Assembly: GCA_932521025.1 (NCBI GenBank)
Contig: OW051472.1
Coordinates: 6,758,001-6,822,000, forward strand
Direction: 5' to 3'
From: Oscheius onirici
Taxonomy: Eukaryota > Nematoda > Chromadorea > Rhabditida > Rhabditidae
DNA length: 64,000 nt
Shown: one piece after another, positions 35,392-49,100 of the stretch
Position numbering within the stretch: position 1 is the stretch's first letter
Layout: every line of letters begins with the position of its first letter
Made by a program: the position numbers and the translations under genes
The notes under the pieces: generated by a model
Told to the model about the DNA's origin: nothing
What the model saw: the letters and a program-made list of their open reading frames with translations, nothing else
Database searches by the model: none

Positions 35392-38300
35392 ATGGAAGAT
35401 ACCGCACAATGTGTTATAATCAGCCATAATTTGGGAGTCCAGCCTGAGCAGGAGCTCACCGATAAGTGAGTTTTGCAGATCTTTTTTGCAACAAATTATG
35501 TTCAAGGCTGAAGGAGATAATCCAGGAGAAGAATACCCAAGGGGTCTCGCGCTGCCCGTCTCTTCATTCCCAGGGATATAGCAACATTGTGAACATTTGC
35601 GTCGGACCTCAAAGCGTCGGAGTTCTTCTTAAGGTTGGTTTTTGGTACATAGAAACCTCGTGCTTTTTTCGTCGACTTGTGTAGCATTGCTCTTTGTGAT
35701 TATGTTGCATCATCTTTCGCAAGATTGCTCCACACCGCAGTTTACCCTACTTTACCTTGACAATCTGAGCGACCAATCTTGAAGTATGCGTGAATCATCC
35801 CTGTTTTCAGAATGGCGGAATTTGCAAATGGACCACACAAACGAAGATTCAACAAGTACAGGCTCCATCTGCTGCCCCATCCCAGGGAGGCACCAATCCA
35901 CCCGGAGGAACCAGTCAAGCCGCCAATAGGAGCAATTTGCCCAAGTTCAGACGTGTCATGCTGTCTGCTAGCTCGTCAGTTTCCTTGAATTTATCTTATT
36001 TTAATCTACTGCTTCAGATTCGATAGATTTCGTCGTGGAGATCGGGGAGTCATTCTCGATCGTGGCCGTCCCATGATTCCCGCTTCAGCCGTCCCGGAAG
36101 AACTTATTGCTCAGGCTCAGGTATTTCTTTGTCAAATTTCGTAACTTCACCGATTCAGGTCGTTCTGCAAGGTCGTCCTCGAGAAGTCATAGTAAGGGAG
36201 CTGCAGAGGACGAATCTGAACGTCAACGAGGCTGTCAACAATCTGCTTAGTCGTGACGATGACGAGGACGACGACGAGGGAAGTGAAGTCATGCTGCCCG
36301 AAGAGCTTCTCTCTCTTCTGGATCCGAGTTCCGGAGCTCATCCCCTTCTCGATTCTGACATCTACGGAACTGACTTCGAATACGTGCTCGGTCGTGACAT
36401 TAGAAGACGCGCCGAAAAGGAGAAGGAAAAGAAGAACAAGGATGCTGCTGGACCTACTACTGCCAAGAGCCGCCTCGAACTTGATGATCACATCGACTGG
36501 TGGACTGATGAGGGCAAAGGAATGCCGGATGGAGTCGAACGTTTCGAGATGATGACCGCTACTGGTAGCGAATTACTGGCCGTCAGCAATACGGGTATTC
36601 TGTACAGTTGGAACTGGGAGGAGCCGAGTGGAGAACTCACTCCGAACAAAATTGCCAAGCGTCTTATTCCTGGTGCGTTTGAGATATTTTTTTGTTTGTT
36701 CATCTTTCTTCAAAAAATTATCCTGTTCTAAATAATGGTCTTTAGCCAGTGACGCCATTGTTCAAATCAGTTCTTCACGTCACCGCGTTATGTGCCTTCT
36801 CAAGTCGGGTCAACTCTGTTCGTGGCTGGATCCTAACCTCGTCGGAGATCGTGTCTGTCAGGCTACCGAAGTGAGATTTTCTTCCCATTGCTTGTGAAAC
36901 CTAATTTTAAGGTCAGACCCACCTATTTGAATCTCGTCGGTACGGAGACAGTCGTCCAACTTCTTGTCAGTGATCATTTGGCCGTCGCCCGAACATCTTC
37001 CAATGCTTTCCACTGGGTCGGGCTCTATCCGTTCACCGAACGCCCGAAGATGTGGGAGAAGGAGCGCAGCAAGTCCAAGAAGCATGTTACTTTCGATACT
37101 GGCGCCAATGATATCAAGGAAGGCTCAGAAGTTCGAACCAAGGCCAGTCCAATCTATGCTGCCGGATGTGTTGCGGTTAACATGAATCGTCAGACGCCAA
37201 TGGTACGTTAGTTCCTATTTAGCGTAAAATCCAAGTTCAGGTCGGAGTTCTGATGGAATCAGTCTGGACACTGACCGAAATGGCCCGCTTCCGTGTTCTC
37301 GAGCCCAATCAGTACGATGTCGACATTCCGACGGCAGATGTGGCCGAAGGTGCCTCTTCTAAATCAATTGCTAAGCCAGGTGAATTGGTGAATGAGCTGC
37401 TGTTAGAGTGAGATGCACAAAAGGACACAGTTGTTCCTTTCACTTTTGCCTTGAACCTAACCTTGTACAACACTTATAGCCTGTTCAACTGAGAACGTCA
37501 ACACGTCTATTTTGCTCTTTATTTTAAAACGATATTTTCATACCATTCTCAGTTCAGCAGACTAAATCCATGATTAAACTTTCTGTATCGTTGCATGTCC
37601 TGAGTCCCTTGTGCTTTACTCACCAATTCATCTGGCCAGCGACTGGACATGAATTTCTGCCTTGGCTCCTACTAAGCGAGAGCAGACATTCTAACTTCTT
37701 GGTTTAGGCGAGACTCGAAAGAGACGTCCGAGCGCCGAAGTCTTCGAAAAGACGCCATTCAAAGAGGAAGCCTGGGGCGTCTGTGATGTCATCTGGATTC
37801 ACGAACAGCAAACGCAGGATGTTGCCACAGTTCAGGTCGTCGATGGAGCCTTTGCCAGTTTGGTCTTCTCTCCCGGCAAGCAGGATCTGACCTATGCCTC
37901 TTCTGTGAGCAGCACTGTCACTAGCAAGGATAACGGAAGTACTAACGTTAGTTTTATTCTATAGACTTATCGAAATGTGCTTATTAAGGCCGGAAAGATA
38001 AGAATTATGAGAAAAGACGAGCTGTGTCTCATATCGCCTAAGAACAAGAGCGCCAGAAGTCCCAGAGTCATGCAAAAGGAGCCGCTGAAGTTTGCCTTTT
38101 CGGGTACGACTCACAGAAAGGTCATCTCAGCTGTAGCCGAGTCAACAGGTTCGTTTACCTGTTTTTTTCAGCTACAGACGTTTTAAAGGTATTCGAGCTC
38201 TCACGGAGAAGCGTGGAAAGCTGTACATTACTCGCTGCTCGATTGACGGAAAACTCCTCTCTGAACATGTCCTGCCCGTCTTCCCAGCCTCGCTTTACGG

Positions 38301-41300
38301 TCACAATGGAGAGCCTCCATGTCTCGTCAACTACGGAGAGGACAGTCTTCTGCTGCTTCGCGACGGAAATGGTGCAATTCATCCGCTCGTTCGAGATGAT
38401 CTCATGGGATTCCGCGAACCACAAATTCTCCATATGCCTCAAGTTCGGCATTTCGGATTCGCTATCGAGTATGATGAGCCGGATACCGGCAAGCTCGTTC
38501 CGAAAAAGAAGCTTTCTCTGGTAGCTATTACTGGACCACTTCAATCTGCCGCCGAAAAGTCGCTTCCCAGTCTCTCGCAACTTATTCTCTTCTGTGATAC
38601 GGAGAAATTGAAGAACGGACTCGAAGCCTACAATACATGTGAAGGCTAGTTCCCTTCTTAGACTGCCCTGAACATATGCTTTCCAGACAAATCCGTCGCC
38701 TCTAAGGTGCTCTTAGGTGAACGTTCCGACTCGGGCTGCAATCTCCTTCACACAGCTATTCGTCTTTCCATCGCCGCCAAGAACAGGGACGATGCTGATC
38801 CCGGCACAACGCATGGAATTCGGCTTCGCGAAGAGGAGACGCGTGGTGCTCGTGACGAGGCCCGTGAACTTGACCAGCGTTGGCAGAGACTGATTCGGGC
38901 CACACGAGGCGAGTCGAGAGTTGAAGAGCCGTCAGTCATTCAAGCTGCTCCAATCCAGGAAAATGGTACAGTTCTGCCCTTTTCTCTTTTTGAATCGGGA
39001 TTTCAGCCGTACAATCACCCGATCCGCCGAAAGAGAACTCACAAGATATGCCGGTTGTGGAGAACAAGATTGACGGTGTTGTCTCAGATCCGAAGGAACG
39101 CCAGAAGAACGCAATTGAGATGGTCACGATGCTAGTTAATCATCCGGTGACGGCTCCCTTCATCTTCAACATGCTCATTCATCGGGACAACAACGGCCTG
39201 ACGCCCTTTCAGACAGCTCTCAATATCAAGGCTTACGCCGCTGCCACGGAGATCTGGACAGTTATCAAACAGCTCTGCTTCTCTCCCAATTCGGTAAAAC
39301 TTGTTTTTAATCGGTTTATTTTCAAAACTTTAGGAGCATGCTATCCAAAAGCTCGTCTATCCTCACGGCAGCAGACACGACGATAATCCGCTCTTTCTGC
39401 TCTGTTATAACGACAACTGCTCGTTCACATGGACTGGAGAAGAACATATCAATCAGGACATCTTTGAATGCCGTACCTGCGGACTGACCGGAACTTTATG
39501 CTGCTGCACCGAATGTGCATACACCTGTCATCGTAATCACGACTGCAAGCTGAAGAAGACGTCCCCGACTGCTTACTGTGACTGCTGGGAGAAATGTCCT
39601 TGCAAGGCTCTCGTCGCCGGAAATCAGGACAAACGTGAAGCTCTACTGAAAGATCTCATCAGCAAGACGACTCTCTACAAGCAGCTTAATGGAAAAGGCG
39701 AACATCTGATGCTCTTCCTGGCCAGGACACTTGGACGTCAAATGGCCGAGCAGGGACACACAAGCAAGAGACGAAGACCTGCTGCACAGAGTGGCGGACA
39801 GACTGCTGATCCAGCCACGATGCCAGAACATGACCTCGAGCCTCCCAAATTTGCCAAATTCGCCATTGATGTCTGTCTCAGTGAATGGCCTGTCATGAAA
39901 AGTTTGATCGAAGTCGGTTGTCGTCAAGTCGAAAGGTTTTTTTCTTTTTGTTTTCCTTTCTAATTTTGCCAATTCAGTCTTCCTCCTTCCCACGAGGATG
40001 TTCTTTGTCTCAATTCTCAAAACGGCTCCACTCATCTTGACAAGTTCCTCTTTATCATCCTCTCGAAATGTGGCGATACTGTATGTTTTTGAGCTTTCCG
40101 AGACTAAAATAGCAACTGTTTTAGATTCTCAATCAGGTCATCAACTGCATCGTCCAAAACGCGAAATCCGACAACAATCAGGATCCTCAGTTCGATAGTA
40201 ACATTGCCCGAGTCGTTCGCAGCGTCCTTCGAATCTACATCCTCCTGATGCTCATGTCCCCCACCGCTGCTGCCATTGGAATCAAAGGAAAGAGCCCTTA
40301 CAGTACGCCCTGATCCATTTTTTGTACCTACCTCAATTTAGCCGCCGCTCCTGTACAAGAACCGCGCAGCCGAATTGCCGCAATCAGCGTCAGCGGTCTC
40401 TTCCAGATTGTTCGCCCGAGCGAGAATGGCAAAGAAACGAAACAGATGCTTCTGGCGAATGTAATTCTACGCTGTCGTGAACTGCTGATGCGTCTCTGTC
40501 CCTATGCCGTCGAACAGGCCGCCTCTCTTGCCGATACCATGCTAGCTCCTGTCCGTTTCGGAATTTTGCGTCCTTCGTGCAGCATTCAGCTCACACACCA
40601 CAATGCTGATCCCCTTGATGTAAGTTTGTTTCTTATTTTGAAAATAATTCCATCGTTTTAGACGTTGGAAAAGTTCCTTAACAACGAATACGATCTCACG
40701 ACACTTTTGATGAAGCTGGACGAGAATAAGGAAAACAAGCCTCAAAGGAAGAGAAAGCCGAGTCGAAGAGACACAGAACTGGGCGAGGATGAAGAAATGA
40801 CAGCCAGACAGTTCTCGGACGATAGCGATGACAGCGACGGTGATGAGCCTCCTTCTTCGAGAAGACACGATAGCCAGTCGGGAACGGACATTGCCACTTC
40901 CTCAGTTGTTTCAGGTAAAGCTTTCTTTTTCACTTTAAATTCAAGAAATTCAGTTTCTGATGAAAACCGCCGCAAGAATGCTACAGCCGTAGTTTTTGAC
41001 GATGACGGATCCGACGGCGAGAGCTCGTCCTCTGGATCGGAATCCGACGACGGAGCTGATGGTCACGTTATGGTTGACGACGAAATTGACGAGGAGGATA
41101 CCGAAGAAGATGACGAACGTTTCGGCGAGACTTCCGAAGATCCGGACAATGAGAATTTCGAGGACGCTGAAGAGCACGAGGCTGCTAACATTACTGAATG
41201 TAATTTGGATCAAGTTCAGTTTCTAGACGGTATTTCAGATCCTCCTAGCAATCAAGAAGCTGCTCGTGATGATCGCGATGACGAGATGGACGACGTTGAA

Positions 41301-44300
41301 GAGAGACTCGATGTTCCGGCTCCAGCCGAAGATGATAATACTCGCGATGCCGTCAATTCGGAAGATTCTTCGACCGATAACAACGAAGCCGGTCAGGTTG
41401 TACATGCTGAGCTTCAGGCCGAGCTCGACCGTACCGAAGAAGAACTCCAGGCCTTGAGAAGAAGAGCCGCTGCTGCTACTACTGCTGCTTCGGAGACGAC
41501 TCCAGGAACCAGCCGAACGACGGCTACGAGAAGAGGTGCACCTCCACATTCTCGCAGCTTGGCATGGACTGCTGCTCGTGGACGTGCGGGAGTTCTTGAG
41601 ACGGACGAAGACACAGACGAACGCACTGCAGGAAACAGAAGTCTTCAGGCTACAAATAGAGCTCCGGCTTCGTCTCTTCACCCGGGAAGTGCTACGCCGG
41701 CTGAACAGAACAAAAAAACCGATGCCAGTCCATCTGTCTCACAGGTATTAGCTTTTTTTCACTTTCGCAGTGAATGTAACTACAAGATTCTCTCAAAAAG
41801 TCCTTTTTAAAATTACTCACTAAGTGTACAGTTGCAGACCTCAAATCAGCTTTCGCTCGCCTTCTCCTTCACCATCCGCTTATTCTGCGATTTGCTGACC
41901 GTCTTCCATGAGAAGAAAGAAAAGGACAACGCGGATGCTCTGAACTGGAACAATGATAATGTTGCTGAGATCATGGTTCGTTGTTCTGTTAGAGTTTTAG
42001 AGTATTCAAATTTTTAGGGTCGCATTTTTGTCCGCCTCCAAAACGTCTGGAACTGGATGTACGTCGTAATGGATAAGATGGAAGCCCAGCTTCGTTTCGG
42101 AAATGCCATCATGCTCGCCGGAGCTGATATGAAGCCCAAGCAGCAACAGAAGAAGAAGGAAACGGCCAAGAAGGACGGAAAGAATCCAGCTGAAGAAGCC
42201 AATCAGGAGAAAACTAACTCGAAAAAAGACTCGATGGATTACATTATTGCCACGATGAGAGGTCAGGAGAATGAGGCCGGAGATGACTATCCACTTGTTG
42301 ATGTCGACGTGAGTTTTTACCTTGTTTTGACATATTCTTATCCTTGCTAATTTTCATATGTTTTTAGCTGACCGAATTTTTAGAATCGAGCTAAATCGCA
42401 TAATTCAGGTTCTCCGTTCACTGGTCTTCGTTTTCGACGCTTATCTGTGCTACGAGAAGAAGATCGAAGAAGGCAAGTCTCTGTTCCTCCAACAAGGACA
42501 GCCCGAACAGACTACCCACAACCGTAGCGTCAAATGTTTCTTCCAACGCAGCAACTCGATGTGCTTCCCGGGTTCATCTCTTACCGAAGCCTGGGACACA
42601 TTGGACAAGATGAATGCTAAAGTTCCTCTGGCCGAAAAATGTCACATTCTGGCTCCGGATTCCGATCAGACTGCTCTCTTTGCTCCACCACCGTCTAGCC
42701 ACAACTGGCGTGATTATCTTGAAGTTCGTTATTTACGGTTTTTCTCCGAAAACGTGATTTTTTAGGTTAATCATCAGAACGGCGTTATGAATGTAATGAA
42801 CATGAATCTGGCCTCATTGGAGAAAGGACTGATGGAACCGCAGGATCATGATTTTGCCAACGGTGAAATCGTCGAGTATGATGACGTGGATATGGAGCAA
42901 GTCGAGATTGACATCAAGCCGCCTGTGGGAATGGACAAGATCAGTTTGGACGAAGTTCGTGCCGAACTGAAAGAAGTCAACAACAGTCAGCACAACAAAG
43001 TTCTCGCCAAGTGGAAGAATGTCTGCCAGTTCATCGCAAAAGAATGCCATCAGGAGCTCATTACTGCCTATGGCGGAGAGATCGGAATGGATCATCTTCT
43101 GTCGGAAGTCGCCAAATTCCCAGTTAGACAGAGCATGTTCCGAAAGGTTATGGACAACTTGCGCTCAAAACAGACTCGTGACATTGCCTTTGAGGTGAGG
43201 AATTGCCCTTTTTCTGTACGAACTTGAATTTGTTTCTGACTGATCGCTATTCATTTTCCAGGTTCATCGCGACAACATCCAGTTGATCCGTGACGCTGTC
43301 TTCCAGCTGAATCAGACATATGTTCGTCGATTGAATACTCCCAAGACTCGTGAGGATCCTGCTGCCACCAATAACCTTCCCCTTGGAAGTGGAAGAGTAA
43401 GCAGTTCTTAAATTCCCAATTATCCGTCTGTTCAGGTGAAAGTCCGTTTCCACGACGAGCCAGGAGAGGGCACTGGCGTTGCTAGAAGCTTCTACACGGC
43501 GCTCGCTGAGGCTCTTCAAAGCACGGAGAAGTTCCCCTTCGAAAATCCTGGATGGGGTGACAGCGAGGACTATCTCTTCGGAACGCAGACCATCTCGTTC
43601 AGCAATCCACCAAACAGTGGAGTTCGTGATCGCGGTTCCTACCGTGTTGCTGTCATGCGCGATCGGGCTAATGCCATATTGAGCAGAAAGCGACCCAGCA
43701 AGTGAGGTTTTTTTTTAACTTGTTTACCCAACTTTGTAAAGAGCATCTATGAAACTCGAGGAAAGAAAAATTACGAGTAAAGTGGAATTTTCAGGAGACT
43801 CACGCTATCCGTTGATGCCGAGCCCTATACGCCGGAAGATGTTGTCGGAGCCGAACAGCGCTTCAATCAAGGAACTTTCAAGTCGGAACGTGTCACTGAG
43901 CAGATAACCCGCGAACGTCCCCCGATCGCCGAGGCCATTTTTGTCCGAATCAGTCAGTCTCGTCCCAATGCAGCTGCCCGTTTTGCCGGAATGTTCGTCG
44001 ATATGCCCTGCAGTGCCGTCATGCACTGTCTTTCCAGTCCGGATCTATTCAAGTAGTCATCTGTACTCTTTTTGTAAAAAAAACTTGTTCAGACAATACA
44101 TGGACGATGCAATTTCTTTGCTGCTGAAGGTCGGCAAGCCGACCGATTTGGCTCTGCTCTCGGACTCACAGGAAAAGCGCTGCAAGCAGGAAACCATTGC
44201 TACATATCCGACTGCTGACAATGCTCCTCTCTTCGCTCGAACTCACAGTCGCGGTCTTTTCAGCCCGGTGCCTGGCAAGATGTCTCCGATGCGCTTGAAT

Positions 44301-45346
44301 GCCTTCCGTAACGTTGGACGGTGATTAGTTTACTGTTTTGCTACTTTCTAGATCTTTTTCTTCTAAATAATGCTTTACAAAATGTGTTTTCAGCATCATC
44401 GGTCTGTGCCTGTCCCAGGGAGAACTCTTTCCCATGAAGTTGGCTCGTCATGTCTTGAAATACATTCTTGGACGTCCTCTTCGTTGGCTCGATCTCCAGT
44501 TTTTCGATCCTACCGTAAATTTCTTGACTTGAACTTTTTATTTTATTTTTTGTTTTTAGTTCTGGGAGTCGCTGCGTCAACTCGTCACCTCGGACCAGGA
44601 CTTGAGTCATCTCGAAATCTACTTCACTGCCAATGTAACGGTCGACGAAGGCGACGGAGCTACTACCCACAAGACGATTCCGCTGAAGGAAAACGGTGAA
44701 AACATTCTCGTGACAGCGGACAACATCATCGAGTACGCCTACAAATATGCCGAAGCCAAGATGCTCGGAAGTGACCAGATTCAGTGCTATTCGGCAATTC
44801 GTACCGGAATAACGGATGTGATTCCCATTGAAACTTTGGAAGGACTGTCGCCCGAAGATTTTCGTCTGCTTCTTTGCGGCGCTGATTCTGTAAGTTTTCA
44901 TATCTTTTCTCTGGAGAATGCCTTTTTAGGTCTGCATCAGTACTCTTCAAGCCGTGACAACCTTCTCTGACGAATCGCACGCTCCCGTCGAGACGCTGGA
45001 AAAGTTCAAAACATGGTTCTGGGCCGTTGTCGATAGCTTGTCTCCAGTTGAGAAACAGGTATCATTTTGATAGAATTTTTCAATTGTTTCAGCGAAAAAT
45101 ATCGGTACTAATCAAATATTTTTCCAGGAGCTAATATTCTTCTGGACCGGTGCTCCGTCACTGCCAACGACGCCTGAAGCTCTTCAACTTCACCCGACTG
45201 TCATGGTTCGTCCTCCGGATGACATCTTCCTTCCGACAGCCAACACGTGCATCAGTCGTCTTTATGTGCCTCTCTACTCTTCAAAGAAGCTGCTCCGTGC
45301 CAAGCTGCAGCTCGCTATCAAGGCCAAAAACTTCGGGTTCGTCTAA
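35392..45346 (+). CDS. ubr-5: E3 ubiquitin-protein ligase UBR5/HYD (HECT type)
   Basis: About 30 exons separated by mostly 45-60 nt introns, about 2,700 residues. Landmarks in order: N-terminal [15 protein letters not shown] (35392); the UBA region [20 protein letters not shown] (about 36160); DWWTDEGKG and [17 protein letters not shown] (beta-propeller part); the UBR zinc box, [20 protein letters not shown] to [10 protein letters not shown] (39418-39606); acidic Glu/Asp tracts (40780-41400); the segment [21 protein letters not shown] start [20 protein letters not shown] (43436); the MLLE/PABC domain [19 protein letters not shown] (about 43977); and the HECT end [18 protein letters not shown] with catalytic Cys near 45248, closing NFGFV and TAA. 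UBR5 reads N-degrons and builds branched and K48 ubiquitin chains, mainly in the nucleus. No break was noticed in the parts read. Confidence 0.97.
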
Positions 45347-45519
45347 AAGCTTCCCAAGATTTTTTCTCTTACCATCTTGTGAGCTTATATCTAGTCATGA
45401 CGGGAACTTTCGCCTTCTACTGTTTCACTATCACTTTTTAGCTTTTCCCCAAAACTATACCAGAACTGTTTTTGATTTTGTGAAATGAATTATGTGTGTA
45501 TGCCACAGTCGTTTTTTGC
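45347..45519. other. UBR5 3' flank
   Basis: AT-rich trailer after the UBR5 stop, then the upstream region of the candidate structured RNA. No clear proximal sequence element was recognised. Confidence 0.4.
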
Positions 45520-45797
45520 CGACAGATGGGGAGCGATCAGTTTGCCGTATAGAAGAACGAGTTTCTAACTAGAGATCCAGATCGATCGCTGGACCTTGTC
45601 CAAGGTTACTTTCTCCTCGGCTGGTTATCCCTCCGGCCATTCTCCTCGCGTCGACCCTCTTCGAACAGTTCTTCTCTGAGTCATATTATCACACAGAACT
45701 GAGACCCCTATAACACCAGGAGAGTGACTGTCTGAACGGGTCTAGCAGCGTCTGCCAATGCCCTTGGGCACGGGGTGAGTCACGGATTGCCTTTTCT
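45520..45797 (+). ncRNA. candidate 7SK-like Pol III RNA
   Basis: A GC-richer, non-coding block in an AT-rich spacer. Its 5' part folds as a hairpin with GCGATC (45533-45538) against GATCGC (45584-45589), flanked by GACA/TGTC. In 7SK RNA the first hairpin likewise pairs GCGAUC with GAUCGC, and this GAUC duplex is the HEXIM-binding site. The 3' part can form hairpins (GTGACT with AGTCAC; TGCCC-TT-GGGCA; GGCA/TGCC), and it stops at TTTT (45792-45795), a Pol III terminator. Length (about 275 nt) suits the family. Other structured RNAs remain possible. Confidence 0.4.
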
Positions 45798-46150
45798 CTG
45801 CACTTGTTCATCGTATTTCATTAGCAGCTCGTCCAGTACTATCCTTGTCACTAGGCTGATCAGCTATGAGTGAAGCAGCAATATTTCCAACTAGCCGATA
45901 TAGACGTTTTGAGGGCTCCAGCATGACTCTTTTGAATCGTTTTAAACAGAAGTTATTTTTAGCCTTACAATGGATTTTCAGCCATTTTCCAAAATCCAGC
46001 GTATAGAAATAGTCAAAGAACATGACAAAAAACAGCTGTTCTCCCTATCGCGATTGATCTTCCTGCTTGCGCAACAACCTGATCCGCCTTGTTTAGCAAA
46101 GCATACAGACTTTGAACCCCGCGCTAATTTGACCTCATCAAAGTTTTCAG

Positions 46151-49100
46151 ATGAAGGTATTATTTATTGTCATTCTACTTTACAATGGGATCTGGACAGC
46201 TCCAGCCAAAATGGCCTTCACCTTGGCAGAACCAGACGAAGTCGTCAAGACAGGTTGACAGCAATGACTCTGATTTGAATGCCAACTTTTTTCAGAGAAT
46301 CCAAAAGTTCTGGCAAAACTGTTCCAAGACTTATCGGAGAGTAGCTACGTGAAAGATTTCATGAGTCTGTTGAGTGTGATGGGACAGGCAGCAGCCAAGA
46401 ACAGTCAGTCTGCTGGAGAGGGACAGATTCCACTTGCAGTGGCTAGAGGAGTCCGAACACAGGTTGGTTGAGATGAGAGGATTGAGAAGAGTCCTTTCGC
46501 AATCGGTTAAAACTGAGAGCTGGCAATGCTATTTTCGCCCCAATCACCCAAACGATATGACAGTCAAATTCACATGAATTCAGACCAATAATCACCGAGC
46601 CCCTATCCCGATGCGTGACAATCCACAAGCCGCATCGTTCCAGCACTCTCTAAGTCTCGATGACTCTCCTCAAACAGGTTTTTTGTTTCACTCTATTGTG
46701 ATCAGAGACATTCAGAGAAAAAGTCACTTTCCAAGGAAGAATGGGCTTCGACGCTATTTGGAGAACGAGGAGTTCTAACCGGCGTCTTCCAGATGATGGA
46801 CCAGCAGAGAAAGTCTCAAAATCTGCAAAGTGACAGTCCGGGAGCTACATTCAATGGGAAGAAGCTCGATCTGAAGGACATTTTCGATGCTCTGCTGATG
46901 GGTTCGAAGAAGAGCGAGTTGGGAGATCCGGGTCAACAGCAAGAGCTGCCAGAGTTTCTCGGAATCTGCAATCGTCTGAGCTGTGGCGACATCTACAAGG
47001 CCATTGACAAGTTCAGAAAGTCGGACTTTTTCAGCAACTTTCAGGTAAGGAGCTCAGAAAACACTTCCTCTTGGAAACAAGTCGGAATGGAATAGTGACA
47101 GCTGTTAGGATAGAAATTACAGGACACTTGAAACAGAAACGGGTAGATCTACTGGTCATACTAGATAGCCTTTTAGTAGACTTGGTCCGGCTGGGGAAAA
47201 ATTGCCTTTAGTGCGGGGGGGGGGGGGGGGCAAAAGAAATTCAGCACGGTTTTTTCTGGGTTTTTTGTGTTTCCCCAGTCATTGTGAACAAATACCGACC
47301 GGCACAGAAAAAAGTTAAGCGAAAAAAGACATTCGCAAAGAAAAACGAAAAATATGACGAAATTCGCTAAAAAATCGACAAAATTCGCGTTTTTCGTATG
47401 AAACGTCAATTTTCTTTGCGGATTCACCTTTTTTCCTAACTTTTTTTCTGTACTAGCTGGTATATGTTCACAATGACTGGGGAAACACAAAAAAACCCAG
47501 AAAAAATGCGTGCTGAATTTCATTTGCCCGCCGCACTGATGGCAATTTTTTTCCCAGCCGGTCCAAGCGCACATGTCTAGTCTTTAGGGTTGATGTTACC
47601 CATTGTTTGAAAGTAGGCAAAAGTAACAGGACTAACCTGTCTTTTTAGAGCAGATGCTGGTTGGGTAGAAGCTACTGAAGAAGACGTGAGACGACAGTTT
47701 CTTAGGAGAGTACTCAATTAATAGAGCGAGATTACTGTAGTTATTACCGTAACAGGACATTACAAGTTGTGCTTGAGCCCATGTTCTAGTTCTGCCATTT
47801 CGTTATCTCAATCACGTTTGCAACAAAACTAGGTTCTTTGAGCGGTCAGCCTTAGTCCTTGCCAGAGAATCAACCGACTAGCGTAATCTTTGTCTGCCTT
47901 TTTACCTTCAATTTTTGTATCTATCCACGAAGTTCTTCTAACTTTGTCACTACAAAGAGTAACGATACAGTCATTTTAACGCGTTCTGTGACAGTGATCT
48001 GGTTCAAGATCACTTCAGGGTTCTCTTTATTGTTTCAGACTTATACGACAGGGAAACTAGCGGGCGATATGCAGCCTAACATGTCTTTTTACTGTCCTCC
48101 GAAATGAAGGCTGTCTCAAAATTCGTCTTCCGATCTCTACCAGAGCAGGGTCGGAAGCAGAAAATACCTCAAACTTGGGTAATTAAACCAATGAGACTAT
48201 TCATTTTTGAATGATTAGAGGCGTTGGAAAAAGGGGAAATACGGCAGAGAGTGAGAGAAATTGGAAACACAGGCAAATTTCCAGACGGCTCTCGGTCTTG
48301 TGCAGGACGAAAATGGTTGGGAGACTCTCGGAAAACTGATGTCCAATCCGGACCTTATAGCTCAGTTTACCGGCGGCAGTGGAATGGAGCAGATCTTCGG
48401 AAGTGCCTTGGGACAGGCCAAGAAGGAATCCTCGAAAAGTAAGCATCTTTTTCGAATAATTGGAGCCTATTTTCAGCACAGACGAAAAACTCCCGCCTTC
48501 TGCCAGAAGACGGCGATTTCGGTATTGACTTTTCCGAAGACGGAGAAGAAACGTCGGTAAAGAAGCCGGAAATTGACTTTAGTGTAGACAGCAAGCCAGA
48601 AACGAGTGACTACTACGAAGAGGTCTCGAAGGGAACAAACATTGGGCAGGATTACGACGATATTGAAGAGGCGAAGGTGGATGTGGCTCCACCTCCTCCA
48701 TCAAAAGAAGTCCTGGCGAAGGGAGCAGTCATCAAAGGTGTTCCTCCAGCTACCGCAGAGGTCCCGATGAAGAAGAAAACGGCCGAAACGGGTGAGAGAT
48801 AACATTAGTCTTACACTTGGTCAGGGGGTACAGTTAGGGGAAGCTGATTGTGAGTTTAGAACGCTTTGGGAGAGTGTTGTTCGAATTGCCTAGACCACAA
48901 CAAAAAAAAGACCTTATTAAAAGACAGTTACGGGGTTATTTGGATACAGATCAAAACGATACTTTTTAAGGCATGCCCGAGTTGTCGTTGTCCATCGACG
49001 AAGCAGTCGAAGGACAAGAGACAGCCGTCGATGCTCTTCCTCCACCTGCATTAAAAAAATCGCTGGGCTCTTCTGGTCATCGACCGGTTGAAGTCATAAC

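Noticed and set aside
38155-38580. Minus-strand 141-codon open frame
   Set aside because: Antisense of a UBR5 coding exon.
44341-44901. Minus-strand 186-codon open frame
   Set aside because: Antisense of the UBR5 HECT exons, which are clearly coding on the plus strand.
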